Shown in pieces: positions 23,563 to 35,000 of a stretch of DNA of 64,000 nt. Origin of the DNA: Puccinellia tenuiflora (taxonomy: Eukaryota; Streptophyta; Magnoliopsida; Poales; Poaceae); the NCBI GenBank assembly GCA_012064385.1, contig QRDG01000347.1:337446-401445 (forward strand). The letters run 5' to 3'. Numbering within the stretch: the first letter of the stretch is position 1; each line of letters starts with the position of its first letter. A program made the position numbers and the translations under genes. Below the pieces are notes generated by a model, which worked only from the letters and a program-made list of their open reading frames with translations, had not been told where the DNA came from and did not search any database.

Positions 23563-24180
23563 GTGTAAAAAATGACATTTAGACAATTTTTACACAAATA
23601 TATCACAAAATATAAATGTGTTTTATATAAATGATGGATGTTACAAAAGTTGTTGATTTTACAAATTTTAGAGTCTAATTTGAGTTGATTTGGACAATTA
23701 AATCAATAAATGTAAAAGAAAACAGAAACAATAAAAAGGAAACAAAAAAGAAAAAGAAAACAGAAAAAAAGCAAAGCCTATTAGTACCGGTTCTAGCCAC
23801 GAACCGGTACTAAAGCTCTCCTGGGCTTCGCGCGCAAAAATTTGGCGGCCCGGAGAGACCTTTAGTACCGGTTGGTACCACCAACCGGTACTAAAGTTCC
23901 TCTAGAACCGGTACTAAAGGTGTTTTCCGCGCTGTTTTGGTAGGCTTCACGCGAATTTTTTTCGCATTCTCCCCCAAATCAAAGACGACGCGCCTCCGGG
24001 CTCATTGCGCAGGACGACGCCGCCGCTGTCTCAGCCGGCCGCCGCCCACCGTCGTCTCCGCTGGCTCGCCCTGCCTCTGCCCGCCCCTGCCGCCGCTCGC
24101 CCCTGCCTCCGCCCGCCCCTGCCGCCGCTCGCCCCTGCCGCCGCCCGCCCCTACCACCGGCTCCGCCCGCCCCTGCCAAG

Positions 24181-24790
24181 GTTAGTTAGCAATTTATTTA
24201 ATTTAGGTTAGTTAGCAAATTATTTAGTTTAAGTTAGGTTAGCAATTTATTTAGTTTAGTTTACTTAGGAAATTTATTTAGTTTAGTTTAGTTAGCAAAT
24301 TATTTAGTTTAGTTTAGTTAGCAATTTATTTAGTTTAAGTTAGGTTAGCAATTTATTTAGTTTAGTTTAGTTAGCAAATTTATTTAGTTTAGTTTAGTTA
24401 GCAAATTTATTTAGTTTAGTTTAGTTTAGTTAGCAATTTATTTAGTTTAAGTTAGGTTTGCAATTTATTTAGTTTAGTTAGCAAATTTATTTAGTTTAGT
24501 TTATTTAGCAAATTAATTTAGTTTAGTTTAGTTAGCAAATTTATTTTAGTTTAGTTTAGATAGCAAATTTATTTAGTTTAGTTTAGTTAGCAAATTATTT
24601 AGTTTAGTTTAGTTAGCAATTTATTTAGTTTAAGTTAGGCTAGCAATTTATTTAGTTTAGTTAGCAAATTTATTTAGTTTAGTTTAGTTAGCAAATTTAT
24701 TTAGTTTAGTTTAGTTAGCAAATTTATTTAGTTAAGTTAGCAAATTTAGAAACATTAGTTAAGTTAGGTTAAGTTAGCAAATTAGTTTAA
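24181..24790. repeat. TTTAGTTTAGTTAGCAAATTTA minisatellite, unit 2 intron
   Basis: The same repeat family as 21101-21900 but about 190 bp shorter, so array length has changed since the duplication. It lies in the equivalent intron (donor GTTAGT at 24181, acceptor CAG ending at 24889). Confidence 0.92.
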
Positions 24791-24889
24791 TTAGTTAAGT
24801 TAGAAAATTTGCTAAGTCAATTTAAATTGTTATTTAAATTAATTTGCTAGGTCAATTTAAATTTGATTGTTATTTAAATTTGATTGCAG

Positions 24890-25103
24890 TGACATTGAGC
24901 TATGGACGCCCCCTTCATCAGAGACGAGGGGGATGAAGACGCAATGCAACAAATTATATATGAGAGGGCCCGTGAACAGAATCCGAGGGGGATCAAGACT
25001 TCGATGCTTTCAGCTCACAATTTCTGAACGACTCCGGTGAGGGACTTGAGTCCGAAGAAAGAATAGACGACGAAGTGCCCTTAACAAACTCCGCGAAGTG
25101 TGT

Positions 25104-25163
<60 letters not shown>

Positions 25164-28100
25164 AAATAGTGGGGTGCCCAGGGGGATAGGTCCGCACACC
25201 TTGCATGCCGTCCGATCGTATGTAGGGAGCACAAATTCGCATCGCTAGAATTGTAAAGCAAACGGCGATCGACAACGCCGTCTAAACGAGAGCATGACAG
25301 GACAGCCGTGGGATGTCACACAACATCGTAGCCCGTCAACAAAGCCATCTCGCGCGGGGGCACCGTAATGTTCTTTTCACCGTGACGGTGAGAGAAATCT
25401 CGTGCGGTGGCTGTGGGGAGAAATATCATACGCGGTGGTGCAGTGAGAGAAGATGCATGCGCACTGTACTTGCTACCACATGCATAACACATCAGCACCC
25501 GGATCGTTTTTGCACCGTCGCTATGCGCGCACGCTGAAGTCGTCTCCACGCCGCTCGCCATCTGCCCGCACCCGTTCCCACCCCTCAACGGGCCCAAGTT
25601 AGTTCGTTCACACAAAACAAAATTTGCTCTGCCGTGACAAAAAACGGATATAAATGGAAAACTAGTACGCCGCGAAATGTAGGCTAACCGGTCTGTCTCC
25701 ATATTTCCGGCCATTCAGTGGGATCAAACGAAAATGTAGACGATGAATGAAGTTTAGAAGGGGAGAAAGTAGATGTCATACTTCTTAAATACAGGTAGGA
25801 AAACCACCCCATCATTTGATTTTTTCCCGCGCATGCATGGATGCCTTCCCGCTCAGAATTCTTGCCGCGCATGGTGTGGAAGGAATCGCATGCAAAATGT
25901 ACACTATTGCACGGGAGAGAAAACGAGTTGGCTCCGGTGCACTGGCTTTCTACAGTGTGGTCTATCACATCCGTTCGCGAACGATTACCGCACGGTGTCG
26001 GTGCATCTTCTCAGGGGCCGCTGCCCCGTCGTCATGCGTCCACGGTTTGGCCTCACGGGGAGGTGCCGCCGTCAAGCTGCGCACACGGGACGCTTCATCG
26101 CAGGAGACCGCGAACGCTCTATCCGACGGCATCTACCCTATGCACACCTACCCCCCTGGGCACCAAATCCGCGTCGATATATATATATATATATATATAT
26201 AGGTCTGCTATTCTGGAACTAGTTCTAGAATAGCTATTCTGCAACCAGTTCTGAACTTCCCTCGACAAGTTGATGAACTTCATTCAATGGTAATGTGAAC
26301 TTCCTGACGGAACAAACTGATTCTCCACCTTCACGGAAAACTTTTCTAGTACGATTTTTGATCCGCTTATCGGAATGATGCATGTGATATACCGTTGGAT
26401 AGCTATGGAAATTACGAAACTTTTTCGTTTTCACTGGTTTTCGAAATTAGTTACGGTTTTTAAACAATTTCAAATATACTAACACTATTTTCGAGACAGT
26501 ACCGTATTTTGATCGCTATTTTCAAACCGTTTATCGGATTGATGCAAATGATACGCCGTTGGAAAGCTATGAAAAAGCCGCAACTTTGTTATCTCACTCA
26601 CTTTTTCGAAATTCCTTACGGTTTAAGAGCAGTTTTAAATATACATAATTCTGTTGTTTTAGAATTCTCGTTTTTTCTGAACTTCTCGCTTCGCATCTGT
26701 GAACTTCTTCCGGGCATGCAAGTGAACTTCCTCGCGGAACTCTAGATGCACGTCCTACTGCCGTGACAAAGAAATGTGAACTTTTTTTCCACGGTGGTTG
26801 ATTTGAATCTTTTTCTTGCAAACAAATAAATGAACTTCGCACGTCGCGTAAATTGAACTTCTCCTATCACAATAGTCTTGTAGTTGGTTTTACTACAATT
26901 TATTCATATCCCAACACAAAAGAAAAATAGGCAGACCTCACACAATGGCAAAGCTCAAAGTAGTATACTTCTTCCACATTGAGTTTTGCTGGTCTGGACT
27001 ACAGAAATGCTACAAACTGAACTTTGGAAATACATCTAATTGGAAATATATTCAGAGAACTACATCGAACTACATCGATGAGAAAATCTGAACCGCAATA
27101 AAATATAAAGTGAACTGCTGCTCATCCTCGCAGCTCAGCCGAATCTAGGTGACGACGAAGTAAGGTTCCTCCGTCTCCTTCTCCGGTGAGCAGGCAGGCA
27201 GGGTGGTCCGCGGCCGTCGACCACAAGGGCGGTGCGGAGGAGCTCCTTGGCCAGCAGTCGCCGAAGTATGAAAGCGAGCTCCACGCATTAGTAGAACTGA
27301 ACTTCACGGAAGGTAAGACTGAACCGAAATGCAGAACAGTGAAAAAACTGAACTGCGGAACCTGATGCTTCACCCCCAGCTGCATATCTGCCAATCGAGG
27401 TCCCTGCGCTTGTCTGGTTCGGAGGTGGCGCGCAGGGAAGCTTAGGAGGAGGGCCGACCGTCCTGGAGGAGCCGGGCGTGCGGAAGTTCACATCGCGTCT
27501 TAACGCCCTGGAAGAGCTGGGTGACCTTGTGGAGTTGAGGATCGACGCACTGGTCGCCGCCGGCGTGGATACTACAGAGGACGGAGCCGGAGGATCTACT
27601 GGCCGCCTCCGGCGCGCAGTCTGCAGAGGAGGACGTACGGCGGAGAAGCTCCGGGTCTCTGGTGCCGGATTGGGAGGTGGTTGACCAGCTCGGGCAGGAG
27701 GAGAGGTGGGTACGTGGGGTGGGGATGGGGTCGGGGGGAAGAAGCTGGTTAGGTGTGGGGGAGGGATCGGGTTAAGAAGGTGATTAGCATGGGTGGTTCT
27801 AGAATAGCTATTCTAGAACCACTTAGGGGTGGTTCTAGAATAGTCCTGCTCTCTATATATATATATATTAAGACTGTGTTGATCACTAGATGTATTAATT
27901 AATTGATTTGTATTGCACTTATTAAGGAATCATATATATTTTTCTTTTAGCCTTCCGGATCATCGAGCAAATCTGCAAGAAAGCAAGGTCCTCGAGGCCC
28001 GACGAAAAGGATGGAGGCCGGCGAGGCTAGGTTACCTATCTACACGTTTAAGGACAGTGGGGAACCGATGGAACCCAAAACTAACTGCCGTAAATTTGTA

Positions 28101-29882
28101 AGTCAAGCTGGAGTTATTGTTAGGGACATGGTACCGATCAGCATTGTAGAATGGCATAAACCGAAGGACGAGGAGAATGGTCCTAGTTATGTCCACGATC
28201 ATACAAAAGATTTGCTTTGGGAGACTCTCATGACACACTTCAACCTACCGCAAAGTTTATCTGATGAAAAGAAGGAGACAGTCAAGCAATGGACTCTTAA
28301 GAGGATGGCCATACAATTCCAGACCTGGAAGAAAAAGTTATGGGATAAATATAAAAAAGAAGATCCAGTTTTCACTGGAAGACTCGAGAAGATAAGACCC
28401 CACTGGGCCGCATTTAAGGCGTATAAGAAATCATCCACCGCTCAGTCCCGATCAGCCATAAATAAGATAAATGCTGGGAAGAAAAAATATCACCATAGGT
28501 TGGGGACAGGTGGCTATAAGACTGCCATTCCTAAGTGGGAAGCCTTTGAAGCAGCACTAATTGCGCGAGGGATCACTCCACAGACAGCGGACTGGCCCTT
28601 GAGGTCCAAGTTCTGGTTGTTCGCGCATGGGGCAGTGTTGGACGAGGAGACAGGGCGTATTGTTGCAAAGGGAAAATGGAAGGAAAAAATTGAAACAATC
28701 CTGCCACTGCTTATAGACGCAATAGATAGAGTGAGAAAGGGAACGTACATTCCCGACAGAGAGAAAGACGAGCTGACACTCGCCTTGGGGAATCCTGAAC
28801 ACATTGGACGAGTACGAACAGCTGGAACCGGTGTCACCTTGAAGGAAGCATTTCCGGAGAAAGAAGAAGTAGGAGATCGACCGTTTATCGGAGTTGGAAT
28901 GTCTGGTGAAGCGGCAACAGGACAAATAGACTCAATTAGTCGGCAAAGGGCATCTCAGCAGCTGCAGGTAGAAGATCATGTACCCGATGCCGCCCTATCT
29001 CAGCAAAAAAGCAGCGTGGGTTCCACGCAGCTACAAGAACCTGCAGCGGCACCGCCGACGGCTAGTTACCCCGTGGATTATGTCACGGAGAAGACAGATT
29101 GTGAGCTACATATGTCAATGATGAACATATCCTTGAAGGTGGCGGTCGGCTTTGCTTACCCAAATGAACCTGAAGCAACCTACCATCATGGTGTCATTCC
29201 AGCTGGCTATGCTCGTGTCGGGGTGGATGAAGTAATGACGGGATTTCATGCGATCGAGCTTGAGATTCCTGGAGGTGAAGAGGAGAAGACACTGGGAGAT
29301 GTTGAGCGTGGTTTCGCCCTATGGAACAAGAAATACATCGTCTTACCAGACTCCTTGCCAAGGCCACCGACTCCTCCTTGTAGCAGTCCACCTCGACAGC
29401 AAAGTCCACACCTACCCGAGAGGGACCGCAGCACGAGTCCATCTAGATCTCCGCCGCGTAAGGAAGAGCCCGTTAAGTATCTCCGGAGGAGGCGCCACGG
29501 TTCGCCTCTTAGGAAGAAACCTAGAAAGGAGAAAACACCGCCGCCTCTTGAGAAGCTACCTTGGGAAAAAACTGACGAGGAAATTGATGCCGCCGTTAAG
29601 GCCCACAATAAAGCCTTTTTTGCACCGAAAGTGCCCGAGATACCATATGTGAAGACACTAGATCCGGTGAAAGTTGCGCGTACCGTTGATAATCTATATG
29701 ACCCTGTACCATCGCCGCCATCAGACTATAGGCGTTCTATTTCAAGGTCATTTGACAAAACGATGGAACAGGCGAAAAAAGGGAAACAAATTCCCCAGCT
29801 CGGAGAACAAGAGGGACAATCGGTCCCCCCGCTCAAGGTGTTTGACGATAGGCCGCTAAACCAGGTTCTCTACAACACATAG
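24890..29882 (+). CDS. TNP1-like CACTA protein, copy 2 (two exons visible)
   Basis: This is the second CACTA gene; TNP1/TNPA-like proteins of such elements bind subterminal repeats to help the transposase. That role is inferred from position, not from a motif. The small exon is 24890-25100 (ATG at 24902, MDAPFIRDEGDEDAMQQ); the main exon opens after the acceptor at 27950 and stays open for 623 codons from its first ATG at 28011 to a TAG at 29880-29882. The N-terminal part has a conserved plant-transposase-like region (QFQTWKKKLWDKYKKED, KWEAFEAALIARG). The C-terminal part is rich in proline, arginine and serine (PSRSPPRKEEP), then KVARTVDNLYDPVPSPPSDYRR. The small exon carries the same one-base frame break as copy 1, and the intron now holds two transposons, so expression is doubtful. 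Confidence 0.75.
25101..25160. repeat. (TA)n microsatellite, target of two insertions
   Basis: Perfect TA repeats follow the small exon. The same microsatellite in unit 1 (22229-22260) is short and uninterrupted. Further TA runs at 26178-26200 and 27853-27868 are pieces of the same tract separated by insertions. Confidence 0.9.
25161..26177. mobile_element. Non-autonomous DNA transposon A in TA microsatellite
   Basis: About 1.0 kb flanked by TA runs. The left end reads GGGTGCCCAGGGGGATAGG, and the inverse of the right end reads GGTGCCCAGGGGGGTAGG, an imperfect terminal inverted repeat that can be followed for several tens of bases. No transposase domain is seen in either strand; frames up to about 150 codons show no motif. 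Class is uncertain; insertion at TA fits a TA-duplicating superfamily but cannot be proven within a TA tract. Confidence 0.75.
26201..27852. mobile_element. Non-autonomous DNA transposon B in TA microsatellite
   Basis: About 1.65 kb. The left end is AGGTCTGCTATTCTGGAAC and the inverse of the right end is AGAGCAGGACTATTCTAGAAC, with TAGTTCTAGAATAGCTATTC-type words repeated near both ends. The interior contains many copies of the word TGAACTTC, mostly at 26250-27310. The 27400-27700 part is GC-rich with no recognised domain. It lacks a transposase, so it would have depended on one supplied in trans. Confidence 0.75.
27951..28610 (+). repeat. Coding part of the tandem duplication, unit 2
   Basis: This stretch matches 22342-23000 with very few differences (for example GAGACT versus GACACT near the WETLMTH codons). 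It is the part of the TNP1-like exon present in both units; sequence from 28610 to 29882 exists only here. Confidence 0.9.
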
Positions 29883-31210
29883 ATTGGAATACTGTTCTCC
29901 CCTTCGGTGGTGTAGCATATCAATGTTCCCGGGGAAAATTTGGTCGAGAATGTCAGCTCCCTATCAACAAGAATGCGTAATTTGCATACCTGGTACAAGA
30001 AAGTCGCAAAGACAGGGAATGTGAGTGTCCTGGTGGTGGCAGTTAAGGAAGAGCACTACTTCCAAGAATACGTTGTGTCCGTTGAGTTTTGCGAACTTTT
30101 TCAGTTATACAATCTCCGGACCCTCGAGAAATCTATCATCAGTTGCTATTGTTTGTAAGTGGTTTATTTCTGTAATTTAAGTCTTTAGCTCAGAAGGTTC
30201 ATTGTCTGTAATTATCCTCACTATAATTTTTTATGCGCTATATTATGCAGATTGAAGATGCTCGAATGCAGAAGGGAAGAAATTACGGACATTGGGTTCA
30301 TTGACCCGGATAAAATGCATGAAGTCACCGTAGAAGATCCCATTCATAACAAGGATACACCGGCAACTTTGCTAAGGTTTTTGAAGCGACAACGTGACAA
30401 GAAAAAAAATACTTTTTCCTTACAACTTTAAGTGAGTGTTACTCTCTTGTACACATTCTATTTTGCTCACCAGATGTTAAAGTTTCACTTTTTCCAAACG
30501 TGCGCAGGTTCCACTTTATTCTTCTCGTCATTAAAATTCACGATGGAGAAATTGAAGTCCTTGACTCATTAAGGAGAAATCCTAAAGAATACAAGTCCCT
30601 TTTTGATATGCTCAAAAAGTAATTACAATTCTTATCGCCTCTTTCGTTCATTTCCTGATATCAAGTAATTAACAACTCTTTTGTTCATTTTCTTTGTCGG
30701 GCAGCGTGTGGACATCGTTCATCGACGATGATCCCACCGGTGGATGGAAACCGAAGCTGATATGGTGTTTGGACGACGTAAGTAGTACTGCTTAGGTCGA
30801 CGCACCATTATCATACTTGATTATTGTTTCATTGAATTCTATTCTTGTACAGACTTGCGAGAAACAGCCACAGGGGACTAATTTATGTGGATACTACGTT
30901 TGCGAGTACATTCACCGGATTGTCCATGAGAGAGTCAATAGTCAAAGAAATAGAGATGTACGTAAACATTATTCACAACTTTATTTTGTTACCATCAATT
31001 GTGTCTAGTTTCATTCATAATTGTTTTATTATGAATTGATATATTACACACATAACTCACGCATTCATTTTGATCTCATTAATTCTTTTACAGTTGGAGT
31101 GGAAGCGGAGCAAGCTGTCACTAGATGACCGCTTCATAGCAATTGTGGAGGAATTGGCAGGATTTTTCCTTGAAGATGTCATACCTAATTTCGGAGAGCA
31201 CCATATTTGA
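29883..31210 (+). pseudogene. Ulp1-like cysteine protease (C48) carried by the CACTA
   Basis: A multi-exon segment resembling the Ulp1/SENP peptidase domain that some plant CACTA and Mutator elements carry; such enzymes remove SUMO, but the substrate here is unknown. Exons by GT-AG reading: to 30154 (RMRNLHTWYKKVAK, EEHYFQEYVVSVEF), 30251-30431, 30508-30619, 30705-30777, 30853-30957 and 31094-31210 (TGA 31208-31210). The catalytic set is visible: His in FHFILLVI, Asp in EVLDSLRR, Gln in QPQGTN and Cys in NLCGYYVCEYI. Odd: in-frame stops at 29880-29882 and about 29913 separate it from the TNP1-like frame, and a run of A's near 30405-30412 shifts the frame before the third exon. It may have been the C-terminal domain of the TNP1-like protein or a separate protein. 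Confidence 0.72.
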
Positions 31211-31477
31211 GAAAGCAATAATATGCCTCCGTGTAATATATAGTGATCTACATGTAATTACGTACTTCATATGAAAACGTGATCTTCATGTACTACTTAA
31301 TTTTTTATCTTATATAATTGTATTTGTTATATATATATGCGCATCATCTTTATCTTCACGTAGTAATTTATATATACCAACCGCGTTTTTGTCGCATCGA
31401 ATGTACCCCTAATTAAACCCCTCATAAACCCTAAACCCTGAAAAAAATCTAAAAGCAAAAAAAAGTCCTACCTTTAT
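31211..31477. other. CACTA 3' non-coding region
   Basis: AT-rich sequence after the protease stop, with TA-rich tracts near 31320-31345. It probably contains the transcript 3' end. No gene or clear repeat is seen. Confidence 0.5.
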
Positions 31478-31680
31478 TACCGGTTCGTGTTACGAACCGG
31501 TACTAAAGGTATCCAGCCTCGCGGGCTCCTCTGGGACCACGTGTAGGCACATTGGTACCGGTTCGTAAGCAACCGGTAATAAAGGTAGGGTACCTTTAGT
31601 CCCGAATTATTAGTACCGGTTGCAAAACCGGTACTAAAGGTTCTTACGAACCGGTACTAATAAGCAGTTTTCTGGCAGTG
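31478..31680. repeat. CACTA right subterminal palindromes and terminus
   Basis: Several copies of ACCGGTTCG...CGAACCGGTACTAAAGG in both orientations are packed here. The final bases TTTTCTGGCAGTG invert to CACTGCCAGAAAA, a CACTA-type terminal repeat. These repeats are expected binding sites for the element's own proteins. Confidence 0.88.
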
Positions 31681-33229
31681 ACATTGCAAAACCGAACCCA
31701 ACAAATGATCAGATGCATCTTTATCACTTATTAACTGAATCATATAAAAGGCACTCGTCTTCCCGTCTCCTTAAGAACAACTGGACACACATAAAGTCGT
31801 TGAGATCTTATTGATGTATTGCCAGAGATCCGTTGCCAAGAACAGAGCTGAGGGCAAAGCAAGAAAAAAATTGAATCAATAATACTTCTTGCCGTAAATC
31901 CCGTTATTGTTGCAGGCGTGGATAGCATAGCACCCTTTTGAATTCAGAGTGCACTCCCAAGATATACATAAACTCAAAGTTGTAGGCAACACTGTTTGAG
32001 TGTTGACAAAAAGGGGACGCTCATCTGTTGTTCATCAGTGAGGACGCTGGTTTAGTTTTCTTCCTTTTCTAAAGATCTATGAATTCAACATATATTTCGG
32101 AGTGGTGAATGAGAGAGGTTTGTTAGAAATTTTAGAATTGTATCAAACAATTTTCCAAGAGTCCAACAGGTGTGACAATCAGAAAACAACTATACGCCAT
32201 GAGAGTATTTTTGAAACTCCGCAAAGAACACACTTGGCAAAAAAGATATAATGAAGACGGTCATTTGATGGCTTCCACGGGTTTTCCTAGTGTCGGATAC
32301 ACTCCCCAAACCAGTGCGGCGGCGAAGCATCTCCTATGGGAACTCTATCCGACTGCACCTGACGTGACACTCGATATTGCTCCCCAAACCAGTGCGGCGT
32401 CGTATTTAGGTGCAACATGGACCAGATTTGTTGCCGAGTGCGACAATCGGCATCTTTTTTCCTATGTCGAGTGTCGTGTGGAAAAAACACTTGGCATACT
32501 TCCCTACTTGTTGAGTGTCTGAGTGTTTCTTCGCGCACTTGCCTAAACCTCGTTATTGTCGAGTGCCCGATAAATTGCACTCGGCAAAATCAGTGGCACT
32601 CGGTAACAAAGCCGATTTCCCATCATATAAGTGATCCAATGAATGAGGAATGGCCTGCGGGCAAGCACAATCAACCCGAAGCCCGACTCGCCTCATCACG
32701 GTATCTGACGATAGAGACTCACCTCCTCCACCGAGCGGTCTGTTCTGGGCATGGTCACCAGAAACCAGCGATGGGGAGGAGGATACTACGCCGGCATCGC
32801 ACAATCAACCCGGGCCCGAAAAGAAGACGACTGTCAAGTGAAATTACTCTAGCTGCAGAGTAAGATACAATGTCATCTATCATTGCCAAGTTGCCAACTG
32901 TAGAGTCAAATACGACTAGGCATGTTCACACATATATTTCAAAACTCAAATTATTTGTGTAACCATGTCATGGATGGTGTGTCCGTTACATGTAAACTAT
33001 CGCTGCTGAATGATTTTCGACGCAGTCACCACAAAGCTAAAAGGACCCATCTACACACACATACACACACCGTGCATGTTATATATACAGGAGAGTATAT
33101 TTGTAGTCGAGTGCCTATCTTGAAATAATCTCAGATTTCTCACACACTTCTCCAACATCATAGCCACACTAGTTAGCCTCGCGGGGTACCTCGTCTATAT
33201 CATGTCATATCATTGTCCCTATTACAGTG
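31681..33229. other. Flanking region without recognised gene
   Basis: No protein family is recognised. 32280-32620 contains words such as GCCGAGTGC, CACTCGGCAAA and TGTCGAGTG, reminiscent of subterminal motifs in a degraded grass DNA transposon, and a 20-bp direct repeat (CTCCCCAAACCAGTGCGGCG at about 32301 and 32382). A small frame at 32650-32841 has a codon-like acidic and proline-rich stretch (SDDRDSPPPPSG, SPETSDGEEDTT) that I cannot assign. 33051-33072 is a CA-rich run. Confidence 0.5.
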
Positions 33230-34986
33230 TGATGCATCTAAAATGCATACATGAACTTTGCAATATAATTGTTATATTCCAATCATATTTGCATCATATA
33301 AGGGTTATATTACTGTTATTTAATGATTTTTGATAATATATAATGATTTACCCTTTTTATGGAATTAATCCTGCGCAGGCAGAAAACCCCTTTTTCTTTC
33401 TTTAATTGTTTTAGGACCTTAACGACGTCATAATGAGCTATAAATTTAGGGGGGTCATTATTTTGGAAGGACAAGATTTTGGAGCGAAAGAAGTCAACGA
33501 ACGGAGGCCGGGAGACCAAAAGGGAGGGTCCCACATGGCCCCTGTACCTGGCCGCGTGGGCCTACCCCAATTGGCCCTCGTGGCCCCAATTGCATCGATC
33601 CTTCGCCCCTAAGCATCCACGTGACCTAAAAACGACTATATAAGAGGTCCCCCGACGTTTTCCAGAGGAGAGCTGCCACACGAGAGAAACAAGAAACAGA
33701 GATCAGGAGGCTGAAGATCGGAGGGGGAAAACTCCGGCGGAGCCCTGCCGGAGAGGTCTCCACCTTCTCCATCGACATCTCCACCGTCTCCATGATGAAG
33801 AGGGAGTAGTCCACCACTGGACTATGGGTTTGTGGCAGTAGCATATGTATCTCTCTCTCTCTTGAGTTCCATTAGTTAGCACCGTATGAGCTGCCGAACA
33901 TGATTACGGTCACCGTTGTATTACCATTGTGGTGGATCTTTCTATGAGTTAATATATGTTGAGATTGCAATGTTTGTTTCAGTTATGAAAGTAGATGCAT
34001 ATTATGTACCCCGTTCTTATATCCTTGTTATGATCAAGCATTTTATGAGAGCGTGTGTGGGGGAACGTGTGCATTAGTTGGAGTAACGGGGGTGGTGAAG
34101 TGATAAGTTGACAACTTGATATATCATGATCCATTGGGTTTTTACCTTACTTTGTTGCCTCACTAGGGATAAACCAAAATACCATGTTGAAAGGTAGGAG
34201 GAGTGACATGCCTCTACCTAAGACTAGATCCATCATGTGTTTATTTTAACTTCATGTCATTAATCTTAAAGCTATACTCTGATGTTATCTTAATTACTAA
34301 GGTGCATGATTTATTTCACATCTTGGTGGAGTATAAGTGAGACTCATAATCTCTATGTTAGGACATGATGCCCATATAATTAGTAACATGAAAGAACTTG
34401 TTTGCAATCTCATATGTTAAGTCTATGTCTACTTGTTTGCCACACTATATTAAAGAGAGAGTGCATGTGTGAAACCATGAACCCCGGTCCATTTTTAATC
34501 GTAAGAAACACTTTTCCAACCACTTTCAAGCATCTTTTACATTCAGCCATTTTAAAATCAGAAAACACAAAAACACTTTTACTTCTTGCATTCACATATA
34601 AAAACCCAAAAAATACCATCAATCATCATTACTATCATCCTTACATTGTTATTCAACACCATTGCATTTTTATTTGCTATTTTGCATTCATTATTATCTT
34701 AATAACATTCTCACACCTTGTGCTTGACAACCACTTGGTGAGGTTGAGGGCACAAAGCAATTTACTTGTTTGCAGGAAATCTAGAGAAGGACAAGAAGAT
34801 AAAACCCACACTACTGATTCCCCGAGAGTTCGATATTAAACCCTCGAGTCACCTTCTTGGGGAAGATCTTCCACTACTACATACTCTGCACTTGGAGGCT
34901 CAACCTATCCCTTATATTTATTGTTTTCCTTTCAGGGTATCAAGAGTGCTTGTTGGCGAAGCTGAGGGAGACTTCAACTACCGTCA
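33230..34986 (+). repeat. 5' LTR of the Athila-like element
   Basis: Begins TGATGCATCTAAAATGC and ends CAACTACCGTCA. It matches 38199-39958 with scattered differences. The terminal CCGTCA differs from the CCGCCATCA of the other copies, so a few bases were lost there. A TATATAAGAGGTCCCC stretch near 33637 could be the LTR promoter TATA box. Confidence 0.9.
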
Positions 34987-35000
34987 TTAAAAAGATTTTC

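Larger units (their letters stand above)
20006..28609 (+). repeat. About 3-kb tandem duplication inside the CACTA
   Basis: Unit 1 runs from about 20006 to 23000 and unit 2 from 23001 to 28609. They share, in order, the end of the AT-rich block, a TAGTACCGGTT palindrome, a GC-rich leader, a TTTAG-rich minisatellite, the small exon with ATGGACGCCCCC, a TG/TA microsatellite, and the main TNP1-like exon. Unit 2 is longer only because two DNA transposons lie in its microsatellite (25161-27852). The junction at 23000/23001 cuts the coding exon after ITPQTADWPLRSK and joins it to AT-rich non-coding DNA. Confidence 0.92.
15559..31680 (+). mobile_element. CACTA (En/Spm) transposon, left end missing
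   Basis: The segment carries a TNP2-type transposase, a second CACTA ORF and an Ulp1-like protease segment. It has many subterminal TAGTACCGGTT..AACCGGTACTA palindromes and a right terminus reading TTTTCTGGCAGTG at 31680, which is the inverse of CACTGCCAGAAAA. The left terminus and the start of the transposase gene are absent: the element begins abruptly after the gypsy 3' LTR. The flank ACA after 31680 is one half of a possible 3-bp target duplication. The gypsy element inserted into the CACTA, and a later deletion removed the other side. Confidence 0.88.

Noticed and set aside
21101..24790. Possible CRISPR or satellite array
   Set aside because: The repeats are short, degenerate and contiguous, with no unique spacers, and they sit in a plant transposon intron.
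25316..26233. Frames of 74-150 codons in transposon A
   Set aside because: They overlap on both strands and carry no motif; no transposase could be recognised.
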